In this document: one piece after another, positions 5,955-6,495 of the stretch
How positions within the stretch are numbered: position 1 is the stretch's first letter
Layout: each line of letters begins with the position of its first letter
DNA from: Calditrichota bacterium
Lineage (GTDB): Bacteria > Calditrichota > Calditrichia > RBG-13-44-9 > J075
Assembly: GCA_003695285.1 (NCBI GenBank)
Contig: RFIL01000585.1
Coordinates: 1 to 6,495 of the forward strand
Length of the DNA: 6,495 bases
Direction: 5' to 3'
Program-made: the position numbers and the translations under genes
The notes under the pieces: generated by a model
Seen by the model: only the letters and a program-made list of their open reading frames with translations
Told to the model about the DNA's origin: nothing
Databases searched by the model: none

Positions 5955-6495
5955 TCACTTCATCAACAGCATCTTGCGCACCTGAACAATCCGATCCGCC
6001 TGAATTCGGTAGAGATACACCCCGCCGGCCACCGGCTGCCCGGCGTCGTTGGTGCCGTCCCATTTTACAGTATGGTTGCCTGCCGGAAGATTACCGTTTA
6101 CCAGAGTTTTCACCTTTCGACCTGCCACATCATAAACGTAAAGCGTGATACGTGAAGCGTGAGGAAGTGAGAATTCAATGGTCGTAACCGGATTAAAAGG
6201 GTTGGGGTAGTTCTGCTTTAGCACGAAGGCCTGGGGCAACGTTTGCTCCTCTTCAGAAATGCCCGTAATCAGGTCGTTGCGGATGATGTAGAGACCATCC
6301 TCCACATCGGCTACATAGGCCAGGTTGCCGGAAACATACACGCCCCATGCCTCACCCCCGGTATCATAGAAGCCCACCTCCACCGGGGCCGAAGGATCGT
6401 TCACATCGATGATCCGAAGACCAGCCTCCCCATCGGCCACATAGGCCTGGCTGCCGGAAACATACACGTCGTATGCCCAATCCCCGGTATCATAG
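5955..6495 (-). CDS. LVIVD-repeat protein with T9SS-type sorting tail, 5' end beyond window
   Basis: The last 179 codons and the TGA stop of a larger gene; the frame is open to the window edge. The GTG at 6467 falls inside a repeat, so it is not the real start. Residues encoded by 6285-6494 are LVIVD-type propeller repeats: VYVSGSQAYVADGEAGLRIIDV and then VYVSGNLAYVADVEDGLYIIRND, with a 42-residue (126-bp) period. Such repeats form extracellular beta-propellers of unknown ligand. A linker (GISEEEQTLPQAF) leads to the sorting tail: QNYPNPFNPVTTIEFSLP, VYDVAGRKVKTL, WDGTNDAGQPVAGGVYLYR and a final KMLLMK. The tail resembles that of the downstream 871-aa protein, implying the same export route. 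The LVIVD part is richer in GC than the body of the neighbouring gene. The N-terminus, number of repeats and signal peptide are not visible. Confidence 0.88.
   Translation of the reverse strand, partial: YDTGDWAYDVYVSGSQAYVADGEAGLRIIDVNDPSAPVEVGFYDTGGEAWGVYVSGNLAYVADVEDGLYIIRNDLITGISEEEQTLPQAFVLKQNYPNPFNPVTTIEFSLPHASRITLYVYDVAGRKVKTLVNGNLPAGNHTVKWDGTNDAGQPVAGGVYLYRIQADRIVQVRKMLLMK
6007..6062 (-). repeat. GC-rich sorting-tail block, copy 2 (56 bp)
   Basis: This encodes WDGTNDAGQPVAGGVYLYR of the LVIVD protein and matches 3305-3360 at 54 of 56 bases. By hand count 6001-6060 is about 68% GC while the next 60 bases are about 43%. The GC-rich part in this gene's tail therefore nearly coincides with the shared block. 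Confidence 0.85.
6295..6495 (-). repeat. 126-bp tandem repeat encoding LVIVD units
   Basis: The string ggtatcatag occurs at 6360-6369 and 6486-6495, exactly 126 bases apart. The blocks around catcggctacataggcc (from 6305) and catcggccacataggcc (from 6431) line up in the same register. Each unit encodes 42 residues. The array continues past the window edge. Confidence 0.8.

Noticed and set aside
1..6495. CRISPR arrays, insertion sequences, tRNA or rRNA genes
   Set aside because: I found no spacer-interrupted short repeats, transposase frames, terminal inverted repeats or tRNA-like folds. The repeats present are coding and explained by protein domains.

Overview
The window holds three consecutive minus-strand genes. 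All appear to encode exported, multidomain surface or extracellular proteins, and no housekeeping or RNA genes are visible. In order of transcription (right to left) they are: (1) the 3' end of an LVIVD beta-propeller protein (5955-6495, 5' end outside the window); (2) a complete 871-residue Asp-box (BNR) propeller protein (3241-5856); (3) the first 1005 codons of a very large subtilisin-like (S8) protein (1-3015, 3' end outside the window). The two visible C-termini carry the 'QNYPNPFNP' signature followed by a FlgD-Ig-like fold. This tail is typical of type IX secretion (Por) sorting domains.

Organism: the C-terminal tails, FnIII and beta-helix modules and LGFP-like repeats are characteristic of the wider FCB group. 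Calditrichota, KSB1, Ignavibacteriota, Marinimicrobia and similar lineages are the best guess. Both visible starts have strong Shine-Dalgarno sequences (GGAGG and AGGGGG), which is unusual for classical Bacteroidota and favours one of these sister lineages. This is inference from protein style; there is no phylogenetic marker in the window.

Layout: the genes are separated by 97 bp (5857-5954) and 225 bp (3016-3240). The larger gap carries a good hairpin terminator candidate (3131-3171) for the 871-aa gene and a sigma70-like promoter (3052-3079) for the protease, so these two are probably separate transcription units. The region 1-3015 is one uninterrupted coding frame, despite a C9 homopolymer just before the catalytic His.

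Main points of interest: the S8 protein has Glu (E201) where the catalytic Asp is expected, while His256, Asn358 and Ser602 are present. It also has a ~150-residue insertion inside the protease domain and two LGFP-like repeats between the protease and its FnIII/beta-helix region. The 871-aa protein has a ~250-residue aromatic/Asp-rich domain that I cannot assign. The two sorting tails share a GC-rich 56-bp block at 54/56 identity while their flanks have diverged, which suggests recombination or gene conversion between tail modules. I see no convincing novel defence, mobile or RNA-based system here.
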